The notes under the pieces: model-generated
Databases searched by the model: none
What the model was told of the DNA's origin: nothing
Seen by the model: only the letters and a program-made list of their open reading frames with translations
Translations under genes and position numbers: made by a program
Part shown: positions 42,859 through 55,800 of the stretch, piece after piece
Layout of the letters: every line of letters starts with the position of its first letter
Numbering within the stretch: position 1 is the first letter of the stretch
Source: Sphaerulina vaccinii
Taxonomy: Eukaryota; Ascomycota; Dothideomycetes; Mycosphaerellales; Mycosphaerellaceae
Direction: 5' to 3'
Length of the DNA stretch: 64,000 bases
NCBI GenBank assembly: GCA_022570795.1
Contig: JAKUDP010000012.1
Span: 1,612,001 to 1,676,000 of the forward strand

Positions 42859-44242
42859 CTATATATATATATTAATATACAACCTTACTATCGCCGCCTA
42901 TAAAGCCAAAGTACTATAGTAAAAGCTATATACTACTATTTCTAAGGTGTTGTTTGTCTACTACTACTTAGCCTCGCTCTCTACTCTCTTCCTCTTCTCT
43001 ACTATAGTCGACCTTACTACCTTCGGCGCCGGCGCTTATAATAGTATAATTATCTATTAGGTTATAGGAGACCTAATAATCTTACTAAGTAGAGGCTAAG
43101 CTTGATCTAGTTAGAGCTTGTTAATATATCTATAAGAAAGTAAGTAAAGAAGGTTTTTATATTCTAATTAGTAAAATAGAATAGTAAGTTATATATAATA
43201 ACTATCTATAACTATAATATTTATTACCTATATATATAAAAGAAATTCCTAGTTTTATTAATTACTCTAATTACTCTAATTAAGGCCTACTTAGTATAAT
43301 TAGAGTACTTAGTATAATTAGTAGTAGGCCTAGTCTAAGCGCTACTAATTACTTCTATATATAATATATACTTAGAAAATCTATAGGAATATTCCTATAG
43401 CGCATGAACTATAATATTATTATCGATACCTTATCGCTATATAGAGTATAATAGCTAGATAGTACTAGCGTAGTCGAGGGCACCTTAATTAGTCGCTTAG
43501 CATCTAGTCGCGCGCTAGAGGTTACGAATAGCGCGTCGTATAATAGCTTTATATACTATAGTTCTAATAGAATAGTATATTCTTCTATATTAAGCTAAGC
43601 AATTAGTTTACTTACCTATATATTAATATATAGTATTAGCAAGTTCTAAATATACTAGAGCTATCTATCGAGTACTACTTATCTAATATTCTTACTAGCT
43701 ACAAATAGCTCTTAGTCTTTAAATAGACTATACTACTTATTATTTACCTATATCTTTGTCTTTTTTATTCTCGCTATCTACTTGTTTAAAGCGCTTGCTA
43801 CTACTACCTCCTTGCCCTCTACTATCTTCTCGATTGCGACTCTTTCTATAGCGAAATATAGCTCGAAGCTAGACTCGCGCTATATACTTACCTATCGGTT
43901 ATAGTCGTTATTAGTAAGGAGGTCAAAGAGGAGGTGTCGCATCTAGATATACCGACAAATAATAGTCTATTTGTAATAGAAGGTATAGTCGCATTTGTTA
44001 TTAGGTAGGTTATTAGACTAAGAGTATAGATTATTATTTTTCGTATTATAGTCGCTCTAGGCTATCTACTTAGTAATTAACGTCTAGACTAGATAAGGTA
44101 GTAATACTATCTATAGATAAGTTGTCGCAATAGAGTATATTATAGAGCAAAACTCTATCTTATATATATCGGCTCTATATTTAAAAGTATTAAAAATACT
44201 ATAGTTATAGTAATATAGTTCTTCGAGCGAGAAGTTAGCTAT

Positions 44243-44406
44243 TATTATAAGCTAGGCCTATAAGTTAGCTTTGCTAAAGATAACTAATTCTAAGATATCT
44301 CCTTATTCTTTAAAAGGTTAGAAGTTAGACTCTTTTTCCTTTTTTAATATTAGATTTTTAATCTAAGGTATTAGGTACTATAGACTACTATATTTAATCT
44401 ATTATA
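44243..44406 (+). repeat. Left LTR
   Basis: The LTR starts TATTATAAGCTAGGCC and ends TTTAATCTATTATA. It matches 49921-50084 at equal length. The ends TA...TA are what RIP would make of the usual TG...CA. Confidence 0.9.
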
Positions 44407-44439
44407 TTATCTAATATTTCTTTTCTAATAGAATCGATA

Positions 44440-44925
44440 TTATAAACTCTTCTCGAGTTACTACTAGAAATAGGACTTCTTAGAAGTTATTATAAACTCT
44501 TCTCGAGTTACTACTACGAATAGGACTTCTTAGAAGTTATTATAAACTCTTCTCGAGTTACTACTACGAATAGGACTTCTTAGAAGTTATTATAAACTCT
44601 TCTCGAGTTACTACTATAAATAGGACTTTTTAGAAGTTATTATAAACTCTTTTCGAGTTACTACTACAAATAGGACTTCTTAGAAGTTATTATAGACTCT
44701 TCTCGAGTTACTACTATAAATAGAACTTTTTAGAAGTTATTATAAACTCTTCTCGAGTTACTACTACAAATAGGACTTCTCGAAGTTATTATAAACTCTT
44801 CTTGAGTTACTACTATAAACGGGACTTCTTAGAAGTTATTATAAACTCTTCTCGAGTTACTACTATAAATAGGACTTTTTAGAAGTTATTATAGACTCTT
44901 CTTCGAGTTATTATTAGAATAGAAT
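44440..44925 (+). repeat. 50-bp tandem repeat array, about 10 copies
   Basis: The unit begins TATAAACTCTTCTCGAGTTA and recurs at 44441, 44491, 44541, 44591, 44641, 44691 and 44741, then at 49-50 bp steps to about 44890. Copies differ mostly by C/T or G/A changes. The array lies between the left LTR and gag, in the retrotransposon leader. Confidence 0.92.
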
Positions 44926-45199
44926 AGAAGGAGATTAAGCGCGCTATTAGTAATATATATATATAACTAATATAAAAGTTCTATACCGAACTTATAGCTT
45001 AGAATAAATAAATTAATAGAATAGTATAGGCTCTAGAACTAGAGCAGGCCGTATAGTTAGATATAGAATAGAGGCTTGCCTAGATATAGCCTATACCGAT
45101 AATAATAGTAATAATAATAGTAATAATAATATATAGTTTTTATATAATATAGGAAGAGATACTAGTATCTATACCGACTCCTATAGATATAGGGTTAAT

Positions 45200-48100
45200 A
45201 GTATAATAATAACCGAAAGAAAGGGTTCCTATACTTAGAATATTTAGTAGAAAGAGAGCAAATTAGAAAGATTAGTTTTTAGTAGTAAAAGTAAAGCTCT
45301 AGATTAATAGAGAAGTAGTTAGTAACGACTTTTAGAAGTTTCTTTACTTTATAAGTCGTATCGAAGGAGATGCTATAAAGATAGTAAAAATAACTATTTG
45401 CGAAGTAATTAAAATAGGTATTAGAAGTATAAAAGCCTTTCTCTCCTATTTTAATAGTATCTATAGAGACGCAAACTAGTAACGCTATGCCCTCTAGTCC
45501 CTAAGTACTATATATTAAAAGAATAAAGAAATAATTATAAACTACTTTCTATACTTTAAGATAGTACTTACAAATATAGGCCTTACTAGTAAGGTAGTTA
45601 ATAATAGGAAAGATAGAGTCTAGATAGTATTCCTCGAGAACTCTTTTAATAATAAGATAAAAAGAGCTTTTATTCTATATATATTAAACCTCTCTAATAG
45701 GTATATTACTTTCGCTAAGAATCTCCTAATAATAGATAGTACTCTATCAAACTTCTAGTATTTAATAATATATTAAGTCTTTCTAGAGTTAAGCTCTTCT
45801 ACTAAGAAAATAGATAATAGAGATATAATAGATTAGGTATATATAAACTACTTCGAGTCTTTAGATAAGAAGTATATAAAGTAGGTAGAACTCTCTATAA
45901 TTTAAAAGAAAAGAGATAAGAACTTTTACTTTTATTATAAAAAAGAAGAATATATAATTCGATAATACTTCCTCTTACCTATATAAAACCCGAATACTAT
46001 ATAAGCTATATATATTTAGAATATAATAAAGGAGGATAGGGACGTCTCGAGTAGAGTAATAGAAGTAGAGTCTATAGAAGAAAATTTAGGGAAAGAGTAG
46101 CCTCTACTAGAAGTTGTCGGTAGAAGTAGAGTTTAATAAAAATAGAATAGAATTAGTTTTAACTAAAGATAGAGATACCTCTCTTCTATTCTACTATAAT
46201 TATTAATAACTATATAACTACGTTCTCCCTCCTCGACTAAGATAGCTAGTTATACTATTTAATAAATAAATAACTAGCTAAGAAGCTCTATCTATCTATT
46301 ATTAATATATCCTATTAGTAAGTTACTAGTATATAAGAATTCTCTAGAAATAAAGGAATCTTCTAGGTTATAAAGTTTTCTTTTAATATTAGTAGGTATA
46401 AAGTAGATACCTTTACTTATACTATACCGAACTTAGTAGAAGATTTAATTCTTAGGTAGCTATTTCTTCTTTACGAAAATATATAAGTAAATAATATAAT
46501 AAACTATTTTAAATTCGTAAATAGAATAAGCCTTCTATATAAAAAGAAGTCTATAAAAGAATCCTATACTAACGCTACCTAGATTACTATAATCTCTACT
46601 ACTATATTTAGAATATAGGCCTCTTTTTCAAATAAGAAAGATATATAGAAATCTCGGAATAGTATCTAACTATTTGTAGCTTCTCTTCTAGATATTAAAA
46701 AGGCTTTAAAAGTAAAGACTCCTCTTATAGAAGAGGACGTCTTTAAGTAATTACCTCTATACTATCGAGAATATATAAAGGCTTTTTTTCTAATTCCTAA
46801 GAATAAAGGTACTTTAGCTCCTTAGAGACTTAGATTTAACTATAAAATACCTCTAGAGAAAGATAAAAATAGTAAAGAAAAACAACTTCTATAGGGACCT
46901 TTTTATAATATAACTTAGGATAAGCTACTTATATTATAGAGGACTCTTATATCCTTACTAGATAGGGATTTTATTTATATAAGTAAATTCTCTACTATAG
47001 CTTCTATTCTCTTTGCTAAGAAACCTAGAGAAGGCTTATATTTTTATATCGACTATCGAGGTTTTAATACTATTACTATTAAAAATCGATACCTACTACC
47101 TTTTATAAAAGAGACTCTCGCTTCTCTAAGTAAAGCTAAGTAGCTTACGAAGCTTAATATCTCGACTATATTCTACTATATTAGAATTATAGAGGAAAAT
47201 AAATAGAAGACTACTTTCTAAATATACTATAAATTATTTAAATAGAAAGTTTGCCTTTTTAGGCTAACTAGTATACCTACTACCTTCTAGAGGTTTTTAA
47301 ACTAGATTTTAAAAGAATTTCTTAATAACTTTTATATAGTATATATTAATAATATTCTTATCTTCTCGAGTAGATTCTTCTAAAACTACTAAGAGAAAGT
47401 AAAAAGTATTATTAATAGGCTTACTAAGAATAGCCTAATACTAGATATTAGTAAATATAAGTTCGAGACGAAATCGATAAAGTACTTAGAGTATATTATC
47501 GAGATTAGTATTAGAGTTAGAATAGATTCCGAAAAGGTAGCTACTATTATAAACTAGAAGAAGCTAATAACTATCTAAAGAGTTTGTTTATTCCTCGGCT
47601 TCGCTAATTACTAGTAGATCTTTATATAGAACTATACTAACTTTACTAAACCCCTCCTCGACCTTATAAAGAAAGAGGTCGGGTTCTAATAGATAGACAA
47701 ATAGGTAACTACTTTTAAATATTTAAAAGATACCTTTATAAATAGGCCGGTATTATTCTTATATAACCTAGACTAAATAATATAAGTAGAGCCTAATTCT
47801 TCTAGATAGGCTATTAGAGGCGCCCTCTATTAGTATAACTCTATTATATAGTAATAGCGCCCTATCGCCTTCTTTTCCTAATAATATACCCTAGTAGAAG
47901 CAAACTATAATATCTATAATAAAGAACTCCTCGCTATAGTTAAATATATTAAAGAATAGAACTTAGAGTTATAAAGACTATCTAATACTTTCGAAGTTTT
48001 AACTAACTATAAGAACCTAGAACCTTTCTTTATAAAGAAGTATCTAAGTAAATAATAGGTCTAATAGTCTAACTTCTTAGCCCTATTCTAGATAAGACTA

Positions 48101-49800
48101 GTTTACTAATCTAGAAAAGACGCTATAGTCCTAGATGCTCTATCTTATAGAGACTAGGATATCTCTAAGAATTCGACTAATAATAGGCTTATAAATAGGT
48201 ATACTATATTACTTTCCTCTAAAATATAAGTACTACCTATAACTACTAAAGAATAGACTAGTCTATTTACTAATAATAACAAACTACGAGACCTATAGAG
48301 CTAGGCCTTTAATACTAAATATAGATAGGCCTATTAATAAGTATAAGTAGTAGTAGAAGAAAGTAGATATTCCTTCCCTATAGAACTAAACCTCTACTTC
48401 TCTATTAGGGAATATAAGATTTAGAATAGACTACTATACTTTCGAGACTATATCTAGTTACTCTCTTATAAACTACTTACTACCTAGGTTATCTAGAAAC
48501 TTTATAATTCTATTCTTAGTAGCTATACTAGCCGAGACGCTACTATCGACTATCTTTCCTAATAGTTTTTTTAGATAGGAATAAATATATAAGTTCGACA
48601 TTTTGTATATAACTATGCTATCTATAGTTAGTCTATAATATAGAGGGATAGAAAGAAAGGCTTTCTAAAGCCCCTTCTAATCCCTAATTATATATAAACC
48701 GATATTTTTATAAACTTTATTATAAATCTTCTACTAAATAAGAATAATAGATTAACTACTATTCTTATTATTATAGATTGTCTTAGTAAGAGTAATATAT
48801 TTCTCTATATACTACCTAGCTAGTTTAATATAGATAGACTATCTCGCTTTATTATCGACTAGTATATACCTATTTACTAGCTTCCTTTAAGTATTATTTC
48901 TAATAGAGGAGTATAATTTATTAATAGACTTTAGTAATAACTTTATAAACTCCTATATATTACTCGAAGGCTTTCGATAGCCTACTATTCTAAAATAGAT
49001 AGTTCTATAGAAAGACGCAATTAGGAGATAGAGACGTACCTCTAGGCCTTTATAGTATATAACTAAGTAGATTAGAGCAAGTAGCTATCTCTAGTATCTA
49101 TTACTCTAGATAGTAGAATACTTATAATAATAGGCGTTTCTCCCTTCTTTCTATTCTATAAATACTATCTCCGAAATATAGAGATAGTAGAACTTAATAA
49201 AAATATAAACTTCTATAACTTTTAGAAAAAAGGCGAAGCTATTATTCGGAAGCTATAGTAAGTATATAGCTTCGCTTATTTAGTAATAGCTATAATATAA
49301 TAATAATAAGAGTTTTATACTAATTAATCTCGAGCGGCCTCTATTACTTACTATATTAGGGATAAAGTCTAGCTAAACCTAAAAAATATTACTACCGATC
49401 GACTAATAAAGAAACTCGACTAGATTTATATAAAATATATAGTTACCTAGACGTTCTCTAGTTTGCTTTATTTTATCGAATTAGATATACTATATAGAGT
49501 ATTTAAGAAGTTTTATACTATTCTACTATACTCTACTTCTACTAACCTACTCGAGTCGCAAGAAGTAGATAATATATAGCCTATAGCGATTATAAACAAA
49601 GAGGGAATTAATAAGTATAGTATTAAAGCTATCCTCTATTACTAAATAAGATAAGTTAGTAGGGGTTCTTAGAAGGAAGTATATATTAAATAGGTAGAGT
49701 ACGCTACCTCTATATAGAGCCCTTTATATAACTTTAAGAATATAGTTATACTTAAATATTTTAAGGAACTATATAGGAATATAGAGGAGAATAATAGTTC
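45200..49800 (+). pseudogene. RIP-destroyed gag-pol of the chromovirus
   Basis: Readable relics are gag (about 45230-46000), protease region (about 46250-46450), reverse transcriptase (about 46890-47420, with AKKPREGL, YIDYRGFN, NRYLLPF and YINNILIFS in place of the usual YxDD), RNase H (about 47740-47960, EANYNIYNKELLAIVK), integrase (about 48520-49150, DRKKGFLKPLLIPNYI, ISNRGVQF, GVSPFFLFYK) and a chromodomain-like EVYIK...YATSI...PLYNFKN (about 49680-49740). Dozens of TAG/TAA stops interrupt all parts. The chromodomain places it with chromoviruses, which target histone-marked chromatin. Confidence 0.85.
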
Positions 49801-49920
49801 TCCTCTATAAACTACTACGAATTTATACTAAAATAGTATAGTACAAATAGTATTTACTAGACCTATAAAGACTCTAGTAATATAGATATAATAGATACTA
49901 TTCTATAAGGAGGGGGGTAA

Positions 49921-50084
49921 TATTATAGGCTAGGCCTATAAGTTAGCTTTGCTAAGAATAACTAATTCTAAAATATCTTTTTATTTTTTAGAAAGTTAGA
50001 AGTTAGACTCTCTTTCCTTCTTTAATATTAGATCTTTAATCTAAGGTATTAGGTACTATAGACTACTATATTTAATCTATTATA
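49921..50084 (+). repeat. Right LTR
   Basis: The partner of 44243-44406, preceded by a G/A-rich polypurine tract (about 49908-49918) and followed by the GCTAT duplication. Confidence 0.9.
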
Positions 50085-52462
50085 GCTATCTTCTACTTTA
50101 TACTATATTTAAGAATATTATAGAAGCTCTCTAGATTGCTTATAGTCTTAATCTATTATAATATAGAACTATAACTATAGTAGTAATAGCTCTAGAGCCT
50201 CCTCTCTTACTATATAGTTACTATAATATACTTCTTCTTCTAAAGTAATATCGCTAGTAATAGTACGTTCTAGCCGGGCCTAGGGAGGTTTTATATACCT
50301 TCTATATCGAATCGAGGAGACCTATCTTAGTATACCTATATTTAAGGGCTTTAAGGAGATAATCTAGTATTCTCGATAGTACGAGGCCTTTGAACTATTT
50401 ATATAATACTCTCTCGTAGTACTATTAGTATAGGAAGTACTAGACTACTATCTTGCTAGTAATAAGTCTAGGAAATGCAATTCTTATAGCTAACTACTTA
50501 GCGCTAGAGTCGTTAGTAATAAAGTACCTATATTCCTATAGTATACTAGTTACTTCTCGAACCTAGGCCTTAATAGTCTCTAAGCTCTTACTAACTATTG
50601 CGCTATTTTCTTATAGTAATAGCTATTATATAGCGACTCGATATATATTAGTCCTATTATATATTATAATACTAAATAGCTTCTACTCTAGACTATTTGT
50701 CTTATAGGTTAAGTCTAGAATTCTAATAGCTCTATAGTAATAGAGAAGTCGCAGACCTATATAAGAAACAAATACTAAGCTCTTAGATAGTCTATTCTTC
50801 GACTATATAATTTTAATATATTTATTAAAGTAATTCTCTAAATAACGAGCAAAAGTTAGTAAAATTTGTTCTAAGTCTATTAAAATTAGGACTTCTAGTA
50901 TAGGTCTAGATAATATTTTTACTATAGGCCGACTAGTTATAGCTCTGCAAGCTAGTTAGATTATTAGAATCTAATTTAAATATATATAAAAGTAGGTTAA
51001 TATAAGCTCTTAGTATTAAATATAAGTAAACAAAATACAACTTACTTTTCTCTAAGTACTCTATTACTTTTTTAACTTAAACTTGCGCCGAATTCTTACT
51101 ACTTTAGTACCTTATATCTAGATAATTCTTCTAGTACTTTCTAGACGTATTTATAACTACTTTAATATTAAATTTGAGCGCGCTAGCACGCCTTAAATAT
51201 TTACCTTCTAAGCTAATTATAGAGCTATCTATAGCTATATAAGAGGCCGTAGTACTATAGCTACGACTTACCTTACTCTTAGCTAGTAACGACTAATATA
51301 GGGATATTTTCTTACTATTAGAATGCTTTAAATTATAGTTATATATACTAGATAGACTATCCTTTCCTCTATTAGAGAATATATATTAAACTAGTACTAT
51401 CTAGAAGAAATTCTTCTTATAGTCGTACTTCTATAGCATACTAGGAGTTCTCTTAGAAACGAAATAATACTATATATTAATCTATAGGACTACTAGACAA
51501 TACTCGGTATAATAGACCTTGCGCTTCCTCTAGGCTTCTAGGTCTTCGGTATACTTCTTTGCAATATATTAATAGCGCTTACTATATCGATATATAAAGT
51601 AGAAGTTCTATATATAGTACTTTAGTATAAAGGCTCTAGTACTACTATCTATTCGATATATACTCTTATTAAATAGCTAGTATAGAGACTTCTATATAGG
51701 CGTATAAACAAGTAGTAAAGTATAACTAAATACTTTGTCTCGGACAGCCTCTATATCCTCTAGAACCTCTATAAGCTTTAAAAGTATACTATCGAAGTTC
51801 TTGTTATACTATGCCTTCAAGAACTTATTATCTAATACTTTTTTTATAGGTTTATTATCCTTAGCGCTATTCTTAGCGCTAGCGCTATCTTTGCCGGCTT
51901 TACTACTTCCTTCCTACTCTATAGTAGGCTCTCTATATAGTACTCGAATAGACTATAATATTATAGTAGTCTATACTAGTACTATAAGACTACCTATAAT
52001 TTTGTTTACTTCTCGAATTGTAGTATTAAGGTTAAAGCCTTTAATATTATCGAGACTAGGTAGGAATTTATTAGTATACTACTTCTCGGCTATTATAATA
52101 GTTAGTATATTAACTACTACTATATCTAGATTGTCTTTATCGAAAGAGACTATATCGAAGAGTCTACTATTACCCTTGTAGCCCTCGAAGCTAGTACTAT
52201 TAAGTAGTATATTATTATCGACTTCTTTTTATACTACTAATTACTTATCTAGGTATCTATTAATATATTCTATATAGATATAGTATTACTAGCAATATTG
52301 CGAACTTCTTCGACAAGGCGCGCAAAGTCCTCCGGCGCTATATCTACGTCTATTTTAGTAGTAAGAGACTAAAAAAATAGTAGTAGGTAATATAGAAATT
52401 ATAACTCTATAATCGATAATATAATAGCTAGATTAGGTAACGACGACGAGGTCAAAAGAGTC

Positions 52463-52596
52463 AAAGTATAAGAAACATTATTGATTAGACTAATTAGTAT
52501 AGGGACGCTATACAAATTAGTCTGGCGGGGTATGCCCGGCCTACTCCGCTGCGGCTATACATATGGTCCGTGTTCTGCCTCATGATAGATATACCC
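52463..52596 (-). repeat. Right terminal inverted repeat of the outer transposon
   Basis: Reverse complement of the left repeat, ending ...GATATACCC at 52596, one base before the TAGAAAAG direct repeat. CA/TG content is normal in the outer ~90 bp. Confidence 0.85.
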
Positions 52597-52825
52597 GTAG
52601 AAAAGTGGGCTTCGTTCTTGCCATTCCAACTTCGCGTCTGTTCTCCAATCATCAACACTCCAACTAACCCCATCAACCTCGCCCACGCGCCGCAATAGAC
52701 TGTCATCTGCACGAGTGCACATCATCTGATGCAAAGGGTGGGGAGATGAAGTGCCACCGCAGGAGGATCCTTCGTGCGACACTCCTCTGCTTCACGAACC
52801 GGTGATCAAGCAGTCATCGGCCACG

Positions 52826-55800
52826 ATGGACCAGGGCCCACTTGATGCAGGTCCAAACGCTGACAGCGAGTATGGCGACGACTCGCGAAGGGCATACTCG
52901 CCTGAGCATGACCGCGCTACTTCCAGAGCTAGGAGCGGCTTTCGCAGCACTTCCACGCGACGCCAGGCCGTGCAGCAGACTGTGACGAATGGTGAAAGCA
53001 GAAGTCGAGAATCAAACGTCAGGAACCACGACAACGATTCTAGTAACGGCTCCTTTGAATCAAACGGAGACCCGCCTCTGTATGTGCGAGTTGGTGCCAC
53101 CGCTGAGGAGATCGCTGCCGAAGCTGCTGGAGACGACGATCAGCATATGAAAGACCCCAGTGATACAGAACAAGTTAAGGACGACGACGCTCGCCTTCAC
53201 AGAATGCACAAATTCATTCTGTACGAGACGAATGCTCGGTACTGGATTACTGGAGCAGACATTACTGACAAGTACTTTCGCTTATTGCGCATTGACAGGA
53301 CAAGCCCACCTGGTCAACTGGCGCTGTTCGAGGATGAGACTGTATATGATCGGCGGCAGATGAACGATGTGCTCAATGCCATTGATCAAGGCAACGCTGG
53401 CGGTTTGAAGATGAAGTTCAGCTTCTGGGGCATGCTTGGTTTCATACGCTTCACCGAAGCGTATTACATGCAGATCATTACTAAGCGCAAGCAAGTCGCC
53501 ATGATTGGAGGCCACTACGTATATCAAATCGAGGGAACTGATCTGATACCACTGACTACGGGCTCCAGTAGCAATTTCCTGCGTGATCGTAACCCAGAAG
53601 AGTCACGATTCCTCGGCATACTCAACAATCTGGACTTGACCAAGTCCTTCTATTTCAGCTATTCATACGACATCACACATTCGCTGCAGCGGAACATTAT
53701 TCGACAACGCCAGGCTATGAATGAGGGCATCGCAGTGGCAGCTAATGAGTACAATGGAATGTTCGTATGGAATCACCACTTGCTGAAACCTGCTGTCAAC
53801 GCACTTATCCACCCATACGACTGGTGCTTACCGATCATACATGGCTTCTTGACTCAAGCAGCTCTGGATGTCTACGGCCGATCCGTATACATCACCATCA
53901 TCGGCAGAAGATCTCGTTTCTACGCTGGTGCTCGATTCCTGAAGCGTGGAGTCAACGACCTGGGCTATGTTGCGAACGATGTCGAAACAGAGCAGATCGT
54001 AGCCGAGAAGCTGACCACCTCCTTTCATGCGCCTGGCCAGCGACTTTTCGCGAATCCCACCTACACTTCGTACGTACATCACAGGGGCAGCGTTCCACTA
54101 TACTGGACACAGGACAGTAGTGGCGTCACGCCGAAGCCAAGTATCGAGATCAACCTTCACGATCCATTCTATCAGCCAGCAGCTCTGCACTTCGATGACT
54201 TATTCGGCCGATATGGAAGCCCCATCTATTGCTTGAACCTTGTGAAGGCACGCGAGAAGACTCCGCGCGAGTCAAAGCTATTGGACGCTTATCAGGACTG
54301 TATCTCATATCTGAACACGTCTTTACCAGATGACAAGAAGATACTATATAAAGCGTACGATATGGCGCGAGCATCGAAAGGCCGTAACAGTGATGTGATC
54401 GGCGGCCTCGAGACCATTGCCAAGGAGATACTTGACAAGACTGGATTCTTCCACAACGGAGAAGCAGATCTGTGGGAGCCTCAAGCACAGAATGGTGTCG
54501 CCAGGACCAATTGCGTTGATTGTCTCGATCGCACTAACGCCGCTCAGTTCGTCATTGGGAAGCACGCTTTCGCGCAGCAGCTGAAGTGCCTTGGTGTCAT
54601 CAACACAGACGATGTGGCGTACGATACAGATGCCGTTAATCTGTTCACTGCAATGTTCCATGATCATGGAGATAACATTGCCATGCAATATGGAGGGTCG
54701 CATCTTGTGAACACCATGTCGACATATCGAAAGATGGGACACTGGCAAAGCTCTAGTCGAGACATGGTCGAGAGTTTCAAGCGATACTACCACAACTCAT
54801 TCCTGGATGGTCAACGTCAGGAAGCGTACAATTTGTTCCTCGGCAACTACATCTGGGCGCAAGGACAGCCAATGTTGTGGGATCTAGCGACAGACTACTA
54901 CCTCCACCACAGTGATCCTAAGGCTTGGCTCGAGCGTGAACGACGCGATTACATACAATGGTACACTCCAGAGTATCTCGAGCCTCGTGTCGTACCAAAG
55001 AAGGTCCCAAATGCACGTCTCACTAAAGAGCTGCAAAAAGCCGGTGTCGAGGCCTTCGATGACTACTGGAGAGAATGCTATCGTCCATCAGCACTATCGT
55101 CGCTCGAGAAGGTGTACTCGTATCGAATTACATCTACCAACAAGGCTTTCCTCCCCGAGCGCGCGTTTGGCGATAACAAGTACGACTTCAGTCCGTTTGT
55201 ACGTCGCCTGGATCCTCATAAACATCACAACTCCGAATCACCCGAGAAACAACGACCCAGAAAGGGCGTCAAGATCGTGGACCCGCACGATACAATACAG
55301 GAAGAGCCGGATAATGTCCCTCGACCTATGACAGCACACTCATATGATAACGACCTACCTCTTGGCATTCTTCGAGAGCCCACAGTGTACAAGCTGCACG
55401 AAAACAAAGTCAAACCAAAGACCACAACTACAGGAGAGAAAGTCTTCAAGCCTGCTGATAAAGCTCAAATGCATCTCTGGACGTTGAATCAATTCCACAC
55501 TCAATCCCTCAATCCTCACGTCTCCGACGCCGAAGAGAAGGAATATACACGATACATTTCTCATCCTGCGAACATACCTTTGGTAGTCAGTACAGAGCTT
55601 CCCTCCGATGCCAATATCGATTATGTGGAGTATGTGAACAAGGCAGGTGGAGGCAAAGGCCTATTGGACGACTTTGATGAAGATCACGAGACGTTCGGAC
55701 AAGGTGTCAATGAGGAAGATTTGCAGAGCTATTGGGAGTATCTCGAAGAGAAGGAAGACCCCTTGACTGTGAGTGAGGAGGATGGGACGAAGAAGAGATA

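Larger units (their letters stand above)
44243..50084 (+). mobile_element. Ty3/gypsy chromovirus LTR retrotransposon, RIP-inactivated, nested
   Basis: The element is 5,842 bp with two 164 bp LTRs and a perfect 5 bp target-site duplication GCTAT (44238-44242 and 50085-50089). A purine tract AAGGAGGGGGG lies immediately before the right LTR. The order on the plus strand is leader with tandem array, gag, protease, reverse transcriptase, RNase H, integrase and a chromodomain-like end, which is Ty3/gypsy order. Conserved Trp and Gln positions read TAG or TAA throughout and CA/TG are nearly absent, as expected from RIP changing C:G to T:A. No intact frame remains. Confidence 0.92.
42716..52596. mobile_element. 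Large TIR transposon remnant (MULE-like), carrying a nested retrotransposon
   Basis: The two ends are inverted copies of each other (~140 bp each, starting GGGTATATCTAT). They are flanked by a direct repeat TAGAAAAG (42708-42715 and 52598-52605), or nine bases with one A/G difference. Removing the nested element leaves about 4.0 kb. The long TIRs and 8-9 bp duplication suggest a Mutator-like element of the fungal Hop type. hAT is possible from the 8 bp size, but its TIRs are usually short. The interior is A/T-rich and almost free of CA and TG, the mark of RIP. A minus-strand coding relic with a Lys/Ala/Ser-rich segment is visible around 50.3-52.0 kb, but I cannot name its transposase. Confidence 0.72.

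Noticed and set aside
44440..44925. CRISPR-like regular repeat spacing
   Set aside because: The 50-bp units are contiguous with no unique spacers, in a eukaryotic retrotransposon. It is a minisatellite.
51735..52181. 148-codon plus-strand open frame in the transposon
   Set aside because: It is Ile/Leu/Ser/Tyr-rich with no domain, in RIPed DNA antisense to a probable coding relic. It is a product of composition.
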